18,198 nt of DNA. Source: CAIVAT01 sp037128705. Its GTDB lineage: Bacteria > Bacteroidota > Bacteroidia > Bacteroidales > FEN-979. A program made the translations under genes and the position numbers. The notes beneath the pieces were generated by a model that did not search any database, had not been told where the DNA came from, and saw nothing but the letters and a program-made list of their open reading frames with translations. Of this stretch, positions 16,484-18,198 are shown piece by piece; the first letter of the stretch is position 1, and each line of letters begins with the position of its first letter. The stretch lies in the NCBI GenBank assembly GCA_037128705.1, contig JBAXVX010000046.1, positions 1 to 18,198 on the forward strand. Direction: 5' to 3'.

Positions 16484-17941
16484 TCAGCTCATCCAGTTTA
16501 TTCCTGCTTCAGGGTTCCATTTGGTTGTGACTTTTTTCAGCTTCGTCCAGAAATGAACGGAGCTTTTCCCCGTCAGATCACCCACCCCGAATTTTGAATC
16601 GTTCCAGCCGCCAAATGAGAATGGTTCTCTTGGGACCGGTACGCCGATGTTGACCCCGATCATTCCGGCGCTGGCATTGTCGGCCAGATATTTTGCCATA
16701 CCACCGCTTTGGGTAAAGATTGCTGCCGCATTCCCATACGGGTTAGAATTTTCGATGGCCAGTGCTTCATCAAGATTCTTCACCCTGATGATGGCGAGCA
16801 CCGGTCCGAAAATTTCTTCGCTGGCTACATGCATGCCGGGAGAAACCTGGTCGATGACCGTAGGGCCAACATAGAACCCGTTTTCTTTTCCCTCCACAAT
16901 CACGTTTCTTCCATCAACAAGAATCCTGGCACCCTGGTTTTCAGCATCCGTGATGTATTTTTCAATCCGCTCTTTCGCTGCGCCGGAAATCACCGATCCC
17001 AGGTTCTTACCCGGGATGATTTTTTTTGCTTCCGCACAAACAAGGTCAATAATTGTGTCGCAATCACCAACGGCTATCATGACAGAAGCGGCCATGCAAC
17101 GTTGACCGGCACATCCCGACATGGAAGCAGCCACATTTGCAGCGGTCATAGATGGGTTTGCATCGGGCAGCACAACCAGGTGGTTCTTTGCCCCGCCCAA
17201 TGCCAGCGCCCTTTTAAAATTGGATGCAGCCCTGGCATATACGATTTTGGCCACCCTCGTTGAGCCTACAAATGACATAGCATCAATACCCGGATGATCG
17301 CAAATGGCCTCCACAAGACTGCGGTCCCCATTCACAATATTAAACACACCTGCAGGCAACCCGGCTTCCTGAAGCAATTCAGCAATTCTCAAAGCACTCA
17401 GGGGGACGACTTCGGAGGGTTTCAGGATCATGGTATTCCCCAGGGCCAGGGCATTGGGAATGGTCCAGTGGGGAACCATGCTTGGAAAATTGAACGGTAC
17501 GACACTGGCAACAACCCCCACCGGGCACACTTCGGAGCGGCACTCCACACCCCTGCTAACCTCCAGGATCTCGCCGCCAATCATCTGGGGCAGCGAGCAG
17601 GCAAATTCAGTGAGTTCGATGCTCTTTTCAATCTCTGCCTTTGCCTCATCGAATGTCTTTCCGTTCTCTTCACGGATAAGCTCTGATAAGGCTGTCATGT
17701 TTTTTTCAAGCAGCGCCTTATACCGGTAGAATACCTGGACACGCTCTTTGATCGGAACCTTTGACCATGTCAAAAATGCCTGCTGCGCCTTCGATACGGC
17801 ATCATCAAGATCCCCGGGGCCGGAGAGGGGAACCTGCGAAAGGATCGTCCCGTCAAGAGGGGAAATAACATCGAGGGTTCGGTTGGTAAGTGAGGGAACA
17901 AATGCCCCATTGATATAATTCCTGACTTCCGGGTACTTCAT
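16484..17941 (-). CDS. mmsA: CoA-acylating methylmalonate-semialdehyde dehydrogenase
   Basis: This 485-residue aldehyde dehydrogenase has the features that mark the MmsA/IolA branch. The catalytic Cys282 is in GCAGQRCMAAS, with Arg281 beside it for the substrate carboxylate. The segment ALGGAKNHLVVLPDA, about 247-261, has Asn253 where ordinary aldehyde dehydrogenases have the general-base Glu. PFNFPSMVPHW, EIFGPVL and FSFGGWNDSKFG are typical. Enzymes of this branch use NAD+ and CoA to turn methylmalonate semialdehyde into propionyl-CoA and malonate semialdehyde into acetyl-CoA, releasing CO2. It is cytoplasmic and of normal length. The stop of the M28 peptidase gene lies 44 bases upstream and the aminotransferase starts 27 bases downstream, so an operon is likely. 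Roles in valine, beta-alanine, pyrimidine or inositol breakdown are possible; the adjacent aminotransferase points to beta-amino acids. Confidence 0.94.
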   Translation of the reverse strand: MKYPEVRNYINGAFVPSLTNRTLDVISPLDGTILSQVPLSGPGDLDDAVSKAQQAFLTWSKVPIKERVQVFYRYKALLEKNMTALSELIREENGKTFDEAKAEIEKSIELTEFACSLPQMIGGEILEVSRGVECRSEVCPVGVVASVVPFNFPSMVPHWTIPNALALGNTMILKPSEVVPLSALRIAELLQEAGLPAGVFNIVNGDRSLVEAICDHPGIDAMSFVGSTRVAKIVYARAASNFKRALALGGAKNHLVVLPDANPSMTAANVAASMSGCAGQRCMAASVMIAVGDCDTIIDLVCAEAKKIIPGKNLGSVISGAAKERIEKYITDAENQGARILVDGRNVIVEGKENGFYVGPTVIDQVSPGMHVASEEIFGPVLAIIRVKNLDEALAIENSNPYGNAAAIFTQSGGMAKYLADNASAGMIGVNIGVPVPREPFSFGGWNDSKFGVGDLTGKSSVHFWTKLKKVTTKWNPEAGINWMS

Positions 17942-17985
17942 CGCTAAAGGTCTTTGATTTTACAAATAATCTGAGGGTAACTTCC

Positions 17986-18198
17986 TTACCTATTTTTCTC
18001 TCTTTCCGGTGGCTTTTTCAATGTTTCCCACAGGCAGTCATTCACTATTTTCAGGATCTGCTCCATCTTATGTAAATCCACCCTTTCGAAATCATCCAGC
18101 GGTGTATGGTATTCATCCGGAAAACCGGCATGAAAGGTCAGGATTGGAACTTTCCGGTCGGAAAATGGCCGGTAATCACTTCCTGAAGCGCCGGTCAC
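17986..18198 (-). CDS. M28-family metallopeptidase, C-terminal fragment cut by the window edge
   Basis: The reading frame runs in from the window end and its last 71 codons are visible. The visible end matches the C-terminus of M28 (aminopeptidase Y/leucyl aminopeptidase-type) zinc peptidases: SGSDYRPF, then VPILTFHAGF, then DEYHTPLDD with the last zinc-binding His, and a closing amphipathic helix. Its first codon in the window is GTG, probably an internal Val rather than a start. Such enzymes usually remove N-terminal residues from peptides in the periplasm; the signal peptide and the other zinc ligands lie outside the window. It is the first visible gene of the minus-strand set, 44 bases before the dehydrogenase. 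Confidence 0.82.
   Translation of the reverse strand: MTGASGSDYRPFSDRKVPILTFHAGFPDEYHTPLDDFERVDLHKMEQILKIVNDCLWETLKKPPEREKNR

Noticed and set aside
16709..17263. A 184-codon plus-strand open frame across the dehydrogenase gene
   Set aside because: It lies wholly antisense to mmsA, which has full-length family motifs. Its composition (many His, Arg and Cys) is typical of a shadow frame, and it has no domain or ribosome binding site.

Overview
The window reads as chromosomal DNA from a free-living or environmental member of the Bacteroidota. The signs are two proteins with C-terminal type IX secretion system (T9SS) sorting domains, several lipoproteins whose Cys is followed by Lys/Asp/Glu-rich residues, a membrane-anchored TPR regulator with a C-terminal LuxR-like helix-turn-helix, promoter-like TAnnTTYG elements, and mostly absent Shine-Dalgarno sequences. 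There are no RNA genes, CRISPR arrays or mobile elements. No species is assigned.

Layout. (1) Positions 1-208: a possible tail of an upstream gene, then a promoter-like element. (2) 209-5703: the TPR/LuxR-type membrane regulator, a 173-base spacer with a 12-base direct repeat, and a 1181-residue modular T9SS cargo protein that ends at a strong hairpin terminator. (3) 5791-6294, minus strand: a RidA-family protein with an N-terminal lipoprotein-like signal, unusual for a family that normally works in the cytoplasm. (4) 6477-12748: a Na+/phosphate cotransporter with a PhoU-like tail, overlapping by 4 bases the start of an exported metallophosphoesterase lipoprotein. A second metallophosphoesterase lipoprotein follows on the minus strand, and a purple-acid-phosphatase-like T9SS-secreted phosphatase on the plus strand. 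This looks like a phosphate-scavenging cluster. (5) 12830-18198, minus strand: a tightly packed gene set, transcribed from the window end inward. It encodes the C-terminus of an M28 peptidase, a CoA-acylating methylmalonate-semialdehyde dehydrogenase, a class III aminotransferase and a family 3 beta-glucosidase.

How the genes may work together (inference). In region 4, outer phosphatases could release phosphate from organic phosphoesters for uptake by the inner-membrane cotransporter. In region 5, the aminotransferase and dehydrogenase form a plausible two-step route from beta-alanine or beta-aminoisobutyrate, through a semialdehyde, to acetyl-CoA or propionyl-CoA. The peptidase and glucosidase at either end would supply substrate from peptides and oligosaccharides.

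No clearly undescribed multi-gene system is evident. The items most worth checking are the exported RidA, the metallophosphoesterase whose GHxH motif reads GNDN, the phosphate cluster as a unit, and the repeats in the promoter regions.
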